Shown piece after piece: positions 27,499 through 36,470 of a stretch of DNA of 62,426 bases. This DNA is from Bacillota bacterium (GTDB lineage: Bacteria; Bacillota; Clostridia; Christensenellales; SZUA-584). The stretch spans positions 1 through 62,426 of the forward strand of contig JAEYOE010000009.1 of NCBI GenBank assembly GCA_023412005.1, written 5' to 3'. The notes beneath the pieces were generated by a model. It was not told the DNA's origin. It saw only the letters and a program-made list of their open reading frames with translations, and ran no database searches. Numbering within the stretch: the first letter of the stretch is position 1; every line of letters begins with the position of its first letter. The position numbers and the translations under genes were made by a program.

Positions 27499-29263
27499 CG
27501 TCTATCCCCCCTTCCTCATATAACGCGCCCATCTGAGATTCCAGATTCTTCGTGATCGCTGCAAATTTCTCGGCAACGTCGTTCTCGGGCACGTATTTTG
27601 CGCGGCCGATCTCCTCGCGTACCGGCAGAGCCGATATCTTTGAGAGCGGCGCACCGGCTGAAAGGGCCCGCTCGCCGAGCTTACCCCACAGCAGTATGAG
27701 CTTCAAAATGCCGTATTGCTTCTCGAGTGACGTATAGGTATCCGTTTCGTGGAACGCGTTTTGATGCAGATAATCCTCACGGATACTGCGCGCTGTTTCC
27801 AGCTTCAAACGGTCTTTTAAAGACAATGCGTCCACGCCGACGAGCCGGACGATCTCTTCGAGCTCGGCTTCTTCCTGAAGCAGCTGCATCGTTTCCATAC
27901 GCAACTGCACCCATTCGTGCGACACATTCGTTTCAAACCAATCCGTTAAACGGTCGAGATAGAGCGAGTAGGAGGTGAGCCAGTCAATCGCCGGGAAGTG
28001 GCGTTTGTAGGCCAGCTGGGCGCTGAGCCCCCAGAACACCTTGACAATGCGCAGCGTGGCCTGCGAGACAGGCTCGGAAATATCGCCGCCCGGCGGCGAC
28101 ACCGCGCCGATGGCTGTGACTGCTCCGATGCGCCCGTCAGTGCCGAGTGCCTTCACGATGCCCGCGCGCTCATAAAAGCCCGCGAGACGCGAGGACAGAT
28201 AGGCCGGATACCCTTCGTCGCCTGGCATTTCTTCCAGTCGGCCGGACATTTCGCGCAGCGCCTCGGCCCAGCGCGAGGTGGAATCGGCCATGATGGCCAC
28301 CTTGTATCCCATGTCGCGGAAATACTCCGCAATTGTAATGCCTGTGTAAATCGATGCTTCGCGCGCCGCCACCGGCATGTCCGATGTGTTCGCAATCAGC
28401 ACCGTGCGCTTCATCAGCGGCTCGCCGCTGCGCGGGTCTTTAAGCTCTGGGAACTCCATCAGCACGTCGGTCATCTCGTTTCCGCGCTCGCCGCACCCCA
28501 CATAAACGATGATGTCCGCATCCGCCCATTTTGCGAGCTGATGCTGCACCACCGTTTTGCCGCTGCCAAACGGCCCCGGCACGGCTGCCACACCGCCCTT
28601 GGCCACAGGGAACAGCGTATCGATCACGCGCTGGCCTGTAATCATCGGCTCAGACGGCGGCAGCTTCTCGGCAAACGGGCGCCCGCGGCGCACCGGCCAC
28701 TTTTGCAGCATCGCAACATCAAGCGTCTCGCTACCGTTTTTCAGCTTCGCGATCGGTTCCGTGATGGTGGTCTGTCCGTCTGCGAGCCACTCAACCGTGC
28801 CTTGCTTGCCCGGCGGCACCATAATGTAGTGCTTCACGAGAGAGGTTTCCTGCACATACCCCAGAATATCACCGGCGGTGACGGTATCGCCTTTTTTTGC
28901 GGTCGGAATAAAAGTCCATTTTTTGTCGTGATCCAGCGGGGAGACGTTGATACCGCGCGTGATGCGGTCTCCCGCCAGTGCTCTGATTTTATCGAGCGGA
29001 CGCTGAATGCCATCGAATATCGATTCAATCAGCCCGGGTGCCAGCTCCACCGAAAGCGGGCTGCCTGTGGGGGTTACCGGTTCACCCGGCCCGAGGCCGC
29101 TTGTTTCCTCATATACCTGAATTGAGGCCATGTCGCCGCGCAGCTCAATGATTTCGCCGATCAGCTGCTGGCCGGAGACCCTCACCACATCGTACATCTC
29201 ACAATCTTTCAAACCGCTTGCGACGATGAGGGGGCCGGAAACCTTGACGATTTTGCCTTCCAT
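27491..29263 (-). CDS. ntpA: V-type ATP synthase subunit A (catalytic)
   Basis: 590 residues. Catalytic subunit with the P-loop GPFGSGKTVVQH, the large non-homologous insert typical of A/V-type A subunits and the region VYVGCGERGNEMTDVL. It hydrolyses or makes ATP in the cytosolic head. An open frame begins at 29290, but the ATG at 29263 directly follows AGGAAGGAAG and gives the family start MEGKIVKVSGPLI. It overlaps ntpB by eight bases. Confidence 0.97.
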   Translation of the reverse strand: MEGKIVKVSGPLIVASGLKDCEMYDVVRVSGQQLIGEIIELRGDMASIQVYEETSGLGPGEPVTPTGSPLSVELAPGLIESIFDGIQRPLDKIRALAGDRITRGINVSPLDHDKKWTFIPTAKKGDTVTAGDILGYVQETSLVKHYIMVPPGKQGTVEWLADGQTTITEPIAKLKNGSETLDVAMLQKWPVRRGRPFAEKLPPSEPMITGQRVIDTLFPVAKGGVAAVPGPFGSGKTVVQHQLAKWADADIIVYVGCGERGNEMTDVLMEFPELKDPRSGEPLMKRTVLIANTSDMPVAAREASIYTGITIAEYFRDMGYKVAIMADSTSRWAEALREMSGRLEEMPGDEGYPAYLSSRLAGFYERAGIVKALGTDGRIGAVTAIGAVSPPGGDISEPVSQATLRIVKVFWGLSAQLAYKRHFPAIDWLTSYSLYLDRLTDWFETNVSHEWVQLRMETMQLLQEEAELEEIVRLVGVDALSLKDRLKLETARSIREDYLHQNAFHETDTYTSLEKQYGILKLILLWGKLGERALSAGAPLSKISALPVREEIGRAKYVPENDVAEKFAAITKNLESQMGALYEEGGIDVA

Positions 29264-29311
29264 AAGCTCTTCCTTCCTGTGTGATATCATGCGCGCATCA
29301 AAAGCGCTTGG

Positions 29312-29629
29312 TTATTCGTTTTTAAAGAGGATATCCGCGCCGATCGCCTTTTCTACGTTTGCGTGGATGCCCTTCATGCCAAAGCCGGTGGTGCCGCGGT
29401 TGCCCGGTATCGGGATAATCGCGGGAAATGGTGATGTTTTGTAACGATCTATCGTTTCGGCGGCGGTTTCGGCAGCCTGCTCGGTGACGAATATTATGGC
29501 GTAGCCGCTTGCGGCGAGCCGGTTTAACACGCCGGTCACCTCACTGCCCGTTGCGGGATACACATCGATACCGAGTGTTTTAAAGCCGATGATGCTGTCA
29601 GAATCGCCAACGACACCAATCTTGTTCAT
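29312..29629 (-). CDS. ntpF: V-type ATP synthase subunit F
   Basis: 105 residues with the family start KIGVVGDSDSIIGFKTLGI and FVTEQAAE. The small Rossmann-like subunit binds the central stalk (subunit D). It lies 12 bp after subunit C and 48 bp before subunit A. Confidence 0.93.
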   Translation of the reverse strand: MNKIGVVGDSDSIIGFKTLGIDVYPATGSEVTGVLNRLAASGYAIIFVTEQAAETAAETIDRYKTSPFPAIIPIPGNRGTTGFGMKGIHANVEKAIGADILFKNE

Positions 29630-29641
29630 TCTTTATCCTCT

Positions 29642-30628
29642 CTAGTACATCTCTTTCAAGCGTTTGGTCACCACATTCGCGTCGATGCCGCCCTGCTTGG
29701 CTGTCATCACCATACGCACGGCTTCCGCTTCGCGCTGCTTGGCGATGTAATACCCGAAAAGCGGGCCGATGCCGAACATATCGTGGCGCTGCTCCCTTAA
29801 TAACGCGAGAAGTGTATCATCACGTTTCTTTTCCAGCATGTACAAGCTACCCGTCTTTAAATAATCGTCAAACGCGCCGGAGAGTATCGCGGCATAACCG
29901 CCGCGGCCTGCCGCTGCCAGCACGCTTTCGTTCGGCAAATCAAATGCATCAAGCAGCGTGCGCTTTTCAATGCGGCCGCCCTTTAAAAAAGCGCGGTCAA
30001 ACGTTTCTTTGGGCGCGCCCGCCGCGCGCACGCGCAGCAGCGCAAGAATGTTGCTTAAATCAAAATACACCGTAAAATACTCGGTGACGAGTTCGTTTTT
30101 CATCTGCGCGACGAGATCACGAATCTCTTTGGCATAGGCGCGATCCAGCGCGACGCCGATCACCGACGGGTCGGCGGCCACGGCAAACTGCTTGTCGATG
30201 TACTTAAGCGCGTCGGTCATGTTGTCCGGCAGCTCGTAGTAGTTGTTTTCCGTAATCGCCCGGCGCAGCGTATCCACGCTGATGTTGCCCGAAGTGAGCG
30301 GCATGCTGTCAATCGGCAAATCGCGCATCAGCAGCTTGATGATGACCTTAAGGTTGTAATAGTCACGCCCGGCGCGCACAATGCGCGTGAACACATCGCT
30401 CGGAGATAGTGCGCTCAGGAGCGCGTCTGTTTCCTCCAGCTCCTTTTGTATCATCGCGTCAACATCCGCCGCCGACTGGCCGTAGCCAAATTCCACGAGC
30501 TGGCGCAAGGCCGTTTCATAATCCTTGGCTTCAATCAGCCGCGTTAGTTTTTCTTTTGTGATCAGCTTTGGCTCAAGCGCTTTCACACGCGCCGAGGCAA
30601 AGGGGTAGCTGCTTTGTGTTTCAGACAT
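29642..30628 (-). CDS. ntpC: V-type ATP synthase subunit C
   Basis: 328 residues, largely helical, starting YPFASARVKALEPKLITKEKLTRLIEA, which is typical of V-ATPase subunit C (archaeal AtpC, yeast d). It caps the proteolipid ring and links it to the central stalk. Position between E and F matches the standard gene order. Confidence 0.93.
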   Translation of the reverse strand: MSETQSSYPFASARVKALEPKLITKEKLTRLIEAKDYETALRQLVEFGYGQSAADVDAMIQKELEETDALLSALSPSDVFTRIVRAGRDYYNLKVIIKLLMRDLPIDSMPLTSGNISVDTLRRAITENNYYELPDNMTDALKYIDKQFAVAADPSVIGVALDRAYAKEIRDLVAQMKNELVTEYFTVYFDLSNILALLRVRAAGAPKETFDRAFLKGGRIEKRTLLDAFDLPNESVLAAAGRGGYAAILSGAFDDYLKTGSLYMLEKKRDDTLLALLREQRHDMFGIGPLFGYYIAKQREAEAVRMVMTAKQGGIDANVVTKRLKEMY

Positions 30629-30639
30629 CTTTCATCCCA

Positions 30640-31245
30640 TCATGCGCCGAACAGAACGGCGGCAACTTCCGTTTCGCTTTGCTGCCAGGCTTCGTTCAGC
30701 AGCGCTTCGAGTGACATATCAATTTCAAGGCCGCCGTTTACGTAAACAAAGCCGCCCGAAAAATCGCGTTTTTCATCCAGCAGTTTAATCTCGCCCGCGC
30801 CGTCCTTGGCTTTCAGCGTTTTATTGACATCGTCAAGAAAAGCCTTGCCAAGGCGCGTTTCTTTTTTTGATACGATGATGCCGCCCACGCCGTTTGCGGC
30901 GCAATCTATCAGGCGCTGTTTTAACAACGAGAGATACGTATCGTCCGGCAAGGCGGCAAGCTTTTGCATTGCGAGCGCTTTGGCCTTCCCCATCATTTCC
31001 TGCTTGGCGGCAAGCAGCTGCTTTCTGAATTCGAGGTCGTAAACAGCGGCAAGGCGCTTTTTGTTTTCGCGTACAGCGTCTTCTGCCATGAGGTCAATCT
31101 CTGCCTTGCGTTTCTCAATATCTTTATTGAGCTTATCGCGCATTGCTTTCTTTTTTTCTTCGGCGTCGTGCCAATAGCTCTCGGCATCGCGCTGGGCATC
31201 GCCGATTATTTTTTCAATCAGTTTTTCCGCTCCGGCCAAATTCAA
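30640..31245 (-). CDS. ntpE: V-type ATP synthase subunit E
   Basis: 201 residues. A long charged N-terminal helix (about 1-95, EKIIGDAQRDAESYWHDAEE and onward) forms the peripheral stalk with subunit G/H. A C-terminal globular part (from about 100, with VGGIIVSKKETRLGKAF) binds the head. Eleven bases before subunit C. Confidence 0.92.
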   Translation of the reverse strand: MNLAGAEKLIEKIIGDAQRDAESYWHDAEEKKKAMRDKLNKDIEKRKAEIDLMAEDAVRENKKRLAAVYDLEFRKQLLAAKQEMMGKAKALAMQKLAALPDDTYLSLLKQRLIDCAANGVGGIIVSKKETRLGKAFLDDVNKTLKAKDGAGEIKLLDEKRDFSGGFVYVNGGLEIDMSLEALLNEAWQQSETEVAAVLFGA

Positions 31246-31350
31246 TCACATCCTTATATACGAATTCACGGTTCGTTCATTTTGTCCCACCGTCGCTTTT
31301 GTATCAAAACGTATAACGCCCGACCCAAAAACATGGATTGGACAAAACTA

Positions 31351-31836
31351 TTAAGCCGCTTTGCCGAGTAGGATGATCAGCATAGAAATCAGCAATGCGA
31401 ACACCGCGTAGGTTTCCACCATTATGGCCATCGTGATCGCCTTGCCTTGTTCTTCGGGGCGTTTGCCGAGCAGTGCAATACCGGCCACGGCTGTTTTACC
31501 CTGCGAAATAGCGGATGTAAGGCCCACGATACCCACCGGCAGCGAGGCGAAGAAATACACCCAGCCCTGAGCCGGAGAGATCATGCCGCCGCCCACAACG
31601 CCGTTGTTAAGCAGAATTAAGAATGCCACGAGTAAACCGTAGATACCCTGCGTACCCGGCAGCAGCTGCAGCACGAGCGCCTGACCGAAACGGTCCGGTT
31701 CTTCCGCAACGAGACCGGCCGCCGCCTGACCCGTTAAGCTGATACCTTTTGCCGAGCCGACGCCCGAAAGACCCACCGCCAGCGCAGCGCCGAATGTGGA
31801 TATGATCATGCCAAAATAGTCACCAAATACGTCCAT
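31351..31836 (-). CDS. ntpK: V-type ATP synthase subunit K (proteolipid), Na+-type ligands
   Basis: 161 residues, four membrane spans, a fused double hairpin as in Enterococcus hirae NtpK. Ion ligands known for the Na+ enzyme of E. hirae (L61, T64, Q65, Q110, E139) have exact counterparts: L59, T62, Q63 in LLPGTQG, Q112 in ISQGK and E141 in VETYA. Presence of all these points to sodium transport rather than protons. The second hairpin carries the single carboxylate, so the ring would have one ion site per four-helix unit. Confidence 0.94.
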   Translation of the reverse strand: MDVFGDYFGMIISTFGAALAVGLSGVGSAKGISLTGQAAAGLVAEEPDRFGQALVLQLLPGTQGIYGLLVAFLILLNNGVVGGGMISPAQGWVYFFASLPVGIVGLTSAISQGKTAVAGIALLGKRPEEQGKAITMAIMVETYAVFALLISMLIILLGKAA

Positions 31837-31899
31837 GGAGTCCCTCCTAAAATCGATAACGATTTGTTTTCCTTTTATATTAGCCGCTGTATGCGGCCT

Positions 31900-33810
31900 T
31901 TAGTCCTGCAGCCTGTGGTGCTTGGCGCGTATGCCGAGAGGCATAAACGCGTGTCCGTCACCTTCATAAAACTTATTGAAGAATTCAATGTATTGCAGAC
32001 GCGCCGAGTGCACAAACGCACCGAGCGCATTGATCGCGATATTGAACACATGGCCAACAGTCATAATGATGATGCCGAAAACATACCCATACCACGGCCC
32101 CATCATCAGCCCGGCAATCGTGTTGAACACCATTGCGATAACCGTGGTGGCAAGCCCCATACCGAATATACGGCAGTAAGATAAAATGTCGCTGACATAG
32201 CCGGTGATGCCGTAAAGGCTGGAAAGGCCGCCCACCACCTTTTTAACGATACCTTTTTTGTTGCGTCCCTGTGTGCACAAAAGAATCAGCATACCGGCGA
32301 GAGCCATATAAGAGCCCGCAGTGCCGACAGATCCGCCAACCAGCAGCATAATGCCGCCGACAATCACAAGCATCCACGAGACGCGGTCGAAAATGGCCGC
32401 GAAGAAATGACCGCGTTTGATGTCCATGTAGGCACCGATGCCGATGCCTGTTAAAATATGCAGCACACCGATACCAAGGCACAGCCCGAGTGTGGCCATT
32501 GCGCCGTCGGCATCCTGAAGCGGGCTTAGCACATACGGCACGCCGGGAATGCTGAATATCGTACCGAAGAACAAGCCCCACAGTGCCGTTGAAATGCCGC
32601 AATACATCACAACCGTGGTGATGCGGCGAAACATGCCGTTAGGTTTTTTGAGCTTTAATACCATGAGCGCGCCGAGGCTCAAGATAATGCCGTAAGCAAA
32701 ATCGCCCACCATCATACCGAATACGATAAAATAGAAGAACGCCATGATCTTATTGGGGTCAAAACCGCCGGGTGACGGCACGGCGTACATATCGGTGACG
32801 GCCTCAAACGGCTGTATCACTCGCGGGTTTTTAAGCGCCGTCGGCGGAATCTCGCCGTCAACAGGATCGCGATAATGCACATACGCTTCGGGTGCGGCAT
32901 CCAGCACCGCTTTTTCCACCTTGGCGGTGTCGTCCGCAATCACCCAACCCTCCAGCGCAAACGCGCTGCCCGTTTCACCCAGCCGGTTTACGCAGCGCCC
33001 GCGCTCAATCTCGTTAGCAAGGTAATCCTCCAGTGCGGTGAGCAGCGGCTTATCGGCCACATACCGTCGCGCTTTGTCTTCATATTCCTTGGCTTCTTCG
33101 TTTAAAGAGAGCAGTTCGTTTTCACAGTCGGTTATAATATCGGCCGGTGTGCCGACCAGCTCTTTCGTAAATGCCTCGGAAAAGCCGATGTATTTAAGCT
33201 CTCCTGTGAGCTTTTCGCGCACATCCTTGTGCATCACTACAAAAATGGCATTTAAGTCCTTTTGAGTGCTTACTGTTTCAAAAAAAGCCGTATCGGCATA
33301 GCTGGTGATGATTTGGTTATAACGGTCCATAGCGTCATCCGGAATGGTGCCGAGCAGGCAGGCTGTGTATCTGTTGTCGCCCACGCTTTGAAGCGGCACA
33401 TCAAAGTGCGCGTATGGTGCTAGCTGTAAAATGCGGTTCTTTAAGCGCTGGCGGCTCGATTTAACAGCGGCCAAGCCGTCAGCAAAGGCTTTGATATTTT
33501 CGATAATCTCATCCGCTTCACCGAAACGGGCGGGGGTGTTTTGAAGGTCTTCGCGTGAAATGGGTGGTTTCGGGGTTAAGAAAGACGGTTTGTTCTCGTC
33601 GTAAGGGCGCAGTGTCTCCAACGCTTCGCGAACAGCCGCATAACGCGCTTCAAGAACCGAAAGTGTTTCGCTTTGGCGTGCTTCATTAAGCCCTTCAAGC
33701 TTAACACGCGCGACCTCGACAGCGCCAAGATCCTGCAAACATTTGAGCAGCTTGTCCCGATTATCCTGGTGCGCCACCAGTGTCAATCGTTTCATACCCA
33801 GTATGGCCAT
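31900..33810 (-). CDS. ntpI: V-type ATP synthase subunit I
   Basis: 636 residues. A soluble N-terminal half (about 1-340) that joins the peripheral stalks, and a membrane half with seven to eight spans forming the ion half-channels next to the K ring. Family start MAILGMKRLTLVAHQDNRDKLL and the membrane motif MVGDFAYGI are visible. It abuts the small G/H gene with no gap. Confidence 0.94.
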   Translation of the reverse strand: MAILGMKRLTLVAHQDNRDKLLKCLQDLGAVEVARVKLEGLNEARQSETLSVLEARYAAVREALETLRPYDENKPSFLTPKPPISREDLQNTPARFGEADEIIENIKAFADGLAAVKSSRQRLKNRILQLAPYAHFDVPLQSVGDNRYTACLLGTIPDDAMDRYNQIITSYADTAFFETVSTQKDLNAIFVVMHKDVREKLTGELKYIGFSEAFTKELVGTPADIITDCENELLSLNEEAKEYEDKARRYVADKPLLTALEDYLANEIERGRCVNRLGETGSAFALEGWVIADDTAKVEKAVLDAAPEAYVHYRDPVDGEIPPTALKNPRVIQPFEAVTDMYAVPSPGGFDPNKIMAFFYFIVFGMMVGDFAYGIILSLGALMVLKLKKPNGMFRRITTVVMYCGISTALWGLFFGTIFSIPGVPYVLSPLQDADGAMATLGLCLGIGVLHILTGIGIGAYMDIKRGHFFAAIFDRVSWMLVIVGGIMLLVGGSVGTAGSYMALAGMLILLCTQGRNKKGIVKKVVGGLSSLYGITGYVSDILSYCRIFGMGLATTVIAMVFNTIAGLMMGPWYGYVFGIIIMTVGHVFNIAINALGAFVHSARLQYIEFFNKFYEGDGHAFMPLGIRAKHHRLQD

Positions 33811-34122
33811 CTACTTAAGTATCCTCTCTAAACACACATCTGCCGCCGCGGAAAGCTTTTGCGCCGCGCGTGCTTTGAGCGCATCACATTCTTTGAGGCG
33901 CTCCTGCTGCTGCTTATCAAGCTCGGCCTTGGCCAGCTCACGCCCGCTGTCTACTTTATTGAGGCTGTCGCGGCGAACGCTTGTCAGCGCTTCGTCCTCA
34001 ATGGCGGCATTTTCCTGCGCGGCAGATTTGAGCGCATCTTTGGCGGCGATAGAGGCCACACGCCTTAATTCCTGCGCTTTTTCTTCAGCGGCTTTGATTT
34101 CGGATAACACATCCATTGCCAT
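33811..34122 (-). CDS. V-type ATP synthase subunit G/H (peripheral stalk)
   Basis: 103 residues, a continuous charged helix (LSEIKAAEEKAQELRRVASIAAKDAL and onward), the usual build of the small stator subunit called G, H or AhaH. It pairs with subunit E. The ATG at 34122 has AGGAG seven bases upstream; the open frame upstream of it (to 34200) runs inside upp and is not real. It is the first V-ATPase gene of the operon and lies 13 bp downstream of upp. Confidence 0.85.
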   Translation of the reverse strand: MAMDVLSEIKAAEEKAQELRRVASIAAKDALKSAAQENAAIEDEALTSVRRDSLNKVDSGRELAKAELDKQQQERLKECDALKARAAQKLSAAADVCLERILK

Positions 34123-34135
34123 ATTTTCGCTCCTG

Positions 34136-34765
34136 TTATTTTGTGCCGAACAGCCTGTCGCCCGCGTCTCCGAGCCCTGGGATAATATAGCCGTGATCAT
34201 TCAGCCTTTCATCGACGGCGCCCACAAAAATATCCACATCGTCATGCTCATTTTGTACGGCTGCGATGCCCTCGGGGGCGGCAATGAGGCAGACGAGCTT
34301 AATGTTTTTTACGCCGCGCTCTTTAAGCAGCGTGATAGCGCCGTTGGCGCTGCCGCCTGTTGCGAGCATCGGATCCACAATAATCAGATCGCGCTCGGAT
34401 GCGTCTGTGGGCAGCTTACAATAATATTCCACCGGCTGCAGCGTTTCGGGGTCGCGGTACAAACCGATGTGCCCAACCTTAGCGGCGGGAACCAGCGATA
34501 AAATGCCGTTCACCATACCAAGGCCCGCGCGAAGTATTGGAACGATGCCGATCGTTTTGCCGGAGATCACCTTGGTTTTGGCTTTGGCGACCGGGGTTTC
34601 AATTTCCACTTCCTTTAAGGGGAGATCGCGCGTCACCTCATAACCCATCAGCATCGCTATTTCTTCAACGAGCAGACGAAAATCTCTCGTTCCTGTTTGT
34701 TTGTCCCGAATCAGCGAAATTTTATGCTGAATGAGCGGGTGATCCATCACGACTAATTTACCCAT
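34136..34765 (-). CDS. upp: Uracil phosphoribosyltransferase
   Basis: 209 residues. Salvages uracil to UMP with PRPP. It has the PRPP-binding motif IIVDPMLATGGSANGAI (about residues 125-141) and the uracil-binding end YIIPGLGDAGDRLFGT. The ATG at 34765 follows CGGAGGA; an open frame to 34804 lacks a site. It is 13 bp upstream of the V-ATPase genes with no terminator between, so both are probably on one transcript. Confidence 0.96.
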   Translation of the reverse strand: MGKLVVMDHPLIQHKISLIRDKQTGTRDFRLLVEEIAMLMGYEVTRDLPLKEVEIETPVAKAKTKVISGKTIGIVPILRAGLGMVNGILSLVPAAKVGHIGLYRDPETLQPVEYYCKLPTDASERDLIIVDPMLATGGSANGAITLLKERGVKNIKLVCLIAAPEGIAAVQNEHDDVDIFVGAVDERLNDHGYIIPGLGDAGDRLFGTK

Positions 34766-34853
34766 TGTATTCCTCCGATATTGATATAAGTTAAGTTTAC
34801 CCAATAATAGAAAGGTGATAAAGATACGCCTATCTCAAAATAAACCAAATTGT

Positions 34854-34878
34854 AAAAAAAGAAACGTTTAGCGTTTCT
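34854..34878 (-). terminator. Rho-independent terminator overlapping the rpiB stop codon
   Basis: On the minus strand AGAAACG pairs with CGTTTCT around the loop CTAAA, followed by seven T. The loop contains the TAA stop codon of rpiB, so the terminator overlaps the last codons of the gene. Confidence 0.85.
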
Positions 34879-35311
34879 CTAAGTCCATTATTTTTTTAAT
34901 TCTGCGGCTGTGTCTCTCGTCATGGGAAAAGTCGGTGTCTAAAAATGCATCCACAATTTCCAGAGCAAGCCCAACGCCCAGCACCCGTGCGCCGATGGCC
35001 ATCACGTTCGCGTCGTTGTGTTCACGTGCCATTTTTGCCGAGAAGGTATCGCCGAGCAGCGCACAGCGTATGCCGTCAATTTTGTTTGCCGAAATTGAAA
35101 TGCCGATTCCTGTTCCGCAAATCACAATGCCAAGATCCGCTTCGCCCGCAAGAACGGCCTTGCATACCGGAGGCGCATAATCAGGATAGTCGGATGATGT
35201 TGTATCGTATGCCCCCATGTCCAATGTTTTAATGCCGCGTTTTTGCAGATGCGCGATCACTTGCGTTTTCAGTTCAAATGCGCCGTGGTCTCCGCCGATT
35301 GCAACTGTCAT
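34868..35311 (-). CDS. rpiB: Ribose-5-phosphate isomerase B
   Basis: 147 residues. Interconverts ribose-5-phosphate and ribulose-5-phosphate in the pentose phosphate pathway. The family start AIGGDHGAFELK, the catalytic Cys in VICGTGIGISISANK, and REHNDANVMAIGAR are present. GAAGGG precedes the ATG. It is separated from upp by its own terminator. Related LacA/LacB-type isomerases of galactose metabolism are the alternative, but the single gene and motif favour RpiB. Confidence 0.94.
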   Translation of the reverse strand: MTVAIGGDHGAFELKTQVIAHLQKRGIKTLDMGAYDTTSSDYPDYAPPVCKAVLAGEADLGIVICGTGIGISISANKIDGIRCALLGDTFSAKMAREHNDANVMAIGARVLGVGLALEIVDAFLDTDFSHDERHSRRIKKIMDLEKR

Positions 35312-35471
35312 AATGATTTCCCTTCTTCACGTAAGTCATACGATGTCATCGGAAAAACTGATTAAAAAGAACTTTTCTTGCTCAAGGATATCAAACCCGC
35401 ATTGAAAAATCAACCCGGAAATCGTTATAAGATCGAAGGGGGTGACTTGATTGCTTTTTTTAATACGGCTA

Positions 35472-35502
35472 TTGACCTTCCCCTTGGTAGAAGGTATACA
35501 AT
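35472..35502 (+). promoter_or_regulatory. MerR-type stretched promoter and operator
   Basis: TTGACC (35472-35477), a 19-bp spacer and TACAAT (35497-35502). An inverted repeat ACCTTC-n9-GAAGGT (35475-35495) sits between the two boxes. A 19-bp spacer with an internal inverted repeat is the hallmark of promoters activated by MerR-family proteins through DNA untwisting. The site drives the downstream MerR gene itself, so autoregulation is likely. Confidence 0.8.
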
Positions 35503-35525
35503 GAAACAAAGCAAGGGGGGCTCAT

Positions 35526-36161
35526 ATGAAAATTAACGAGGTGGAACTGGCCGTTGGCATCACCAAAAGGAATATACGGTTCTATGAAAAAGAAGGGCTG
35601 CTTGCGCCCGGGCGCAACACGACGAACGGTTACCGTGATTATGATGAGCAGGATGTGCTGCTGCTGAAAAAAATTAAGCTTTTAAGAAAGCTGGCGATAC
35701 CGATTGAAGAAATCCTCAAGGTGCAGCACGGTGTTCTTACCACTGAAGATGCGCTCCGGCGGCATTTGATTAAGCTGGAGCGTGATCGCATGAATCTTGA
35801 ACACACGAAGCGGCTCTGCTTGCAAATGGCCGAGGATGCCCAGCCGCTCGATACGCTGAATCCCGATGAATACCTCTTGCAGATGGAGAAGATGGAAAAG
35901 GAAGGAGCGCGGTTTATGAATATCGGAAAGGATAAAAAGCAGCGTTACACGGCCATCGTTGTGGCGTTTATCATCATCGCGTTTATGGCTGTGGTTACGG
36001 GGCTGCTGCTTTGGGCGTTTATTGCCGACCACGTGCCGGTTATCGTTGCGGTGCTGATTCTCATTTTTCCCGCGGCGGTTATCATTGGCGTGTCGCTGGC
36101 GCTTAAACAAAGAATGAAAGAAATCAAGGAGGGCGAAGAAAATGCTGCTGCTAAATATTGA
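35526..36161 (+). CDS. MerR-family regulator with two C-terminal membrane segments
   Basis: 211 residues. An N-terminal MerR winged helix (INEVELAVGITKRNIRFYEKEGLL, then NGYRDYDEQDVLLLKKIKLLRKLAIPIEEI) and a dimerising coiled coil (about 85-125). After a short linker come two hydrophobic segments (about 142-164 and 169-190) with a basic tail, so the protein is predicted to be anchored in the membrane by its C-terminus with the DNA-binding head in the cytosol. Such an architecture is uncommon in this family. It overlaps the ybjQ-like gene by 20 bp and is followed by a CPBP protease gene. AGGGGGG precedes the ATG. Confidence 0.88.
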   Translation: MKINEVELAVGITKRNIRFYEKEGLLAPGRNTTNGYRDYDEQDVLLLKKIKLLRKLAIPIEEILKVQHGVLTTEDALRRHLIKLERDRMNLEHTKRLCLQMAEDAQPLDTLNPDEYLLQMEKMEKEGARFMNIGKDKKQRYTAIVVAFIIIAFMAVVTGLLLWAFIADHVPVIVAVLILIFPAAVIIGVSLALKQRMKEIKEGEENAAAKY

Positions 36162-36459
36162 TTATATCCCGGGCAAAGAAATCGGCGAGGCACTGGGGAT
36201 GGTGAAAGGCAATGTGGTGATGAGCAAGCATTTTGGCAAGGATTTTATGGCCGGTATGAAAACGCTGGTGGGCGGTGAAATCACGAGTTACACCGAAATG
36301 CTGAACGAGTCGCGCCAGATTGCGATAAAACGCATGGTGGATGAAGCGCAGGCGCTCGGTGCCGATGCAGTGATTAACATCCGTTATGCGTCGGCATCCA
36401 TTATGCAAAGCTCAGCCGAAGTGATTGCGTACGGCACGGCTGTAAAGATAAAACAATAG
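36142..36459 (+). CDS. YbjQ family (DUF74) protein
   Basis: 105 residues. It matches the YbjQ/UPF0145 heavy-metal-binding-domain family: IPGKEIGEALGMVKGNVV at the start and ARxQAIxRMxxEAxxLGADAVINIRY near the C-terminus. The proteins form pentamers; their role is unknown. AGGAGGGCG precedes the ATG inside the end of the MerR gene. Coupled translation with the regulator is likely. Confidence 0.9.
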   Translation: MLLLNIDYIPGKEIGEALGMVKGNVVMSKHFGKDFMAGMKTLVGGEITSYTEMLNESRQIAIKRMVDEAQALGADAVINIRYASASIMQSSAEVIAYGTAVKIKQ

Positions 36460-36470
36460 GAGGCAGAATT

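Noticed and set aside
27998..29125. 375-codon open frame on the plus strand
   Set aside because: It is antisense to the catalytic V-ATPase subunit gene and has no ribosome binding site or recognisable protein. It is an artefact of GC-rich codon use.
33859..34501. Plus-strand open frames over the V-ATPase G/H and upp genes
   Set aside because: They are antisense to genes with ribosome binding sites and known motifs.
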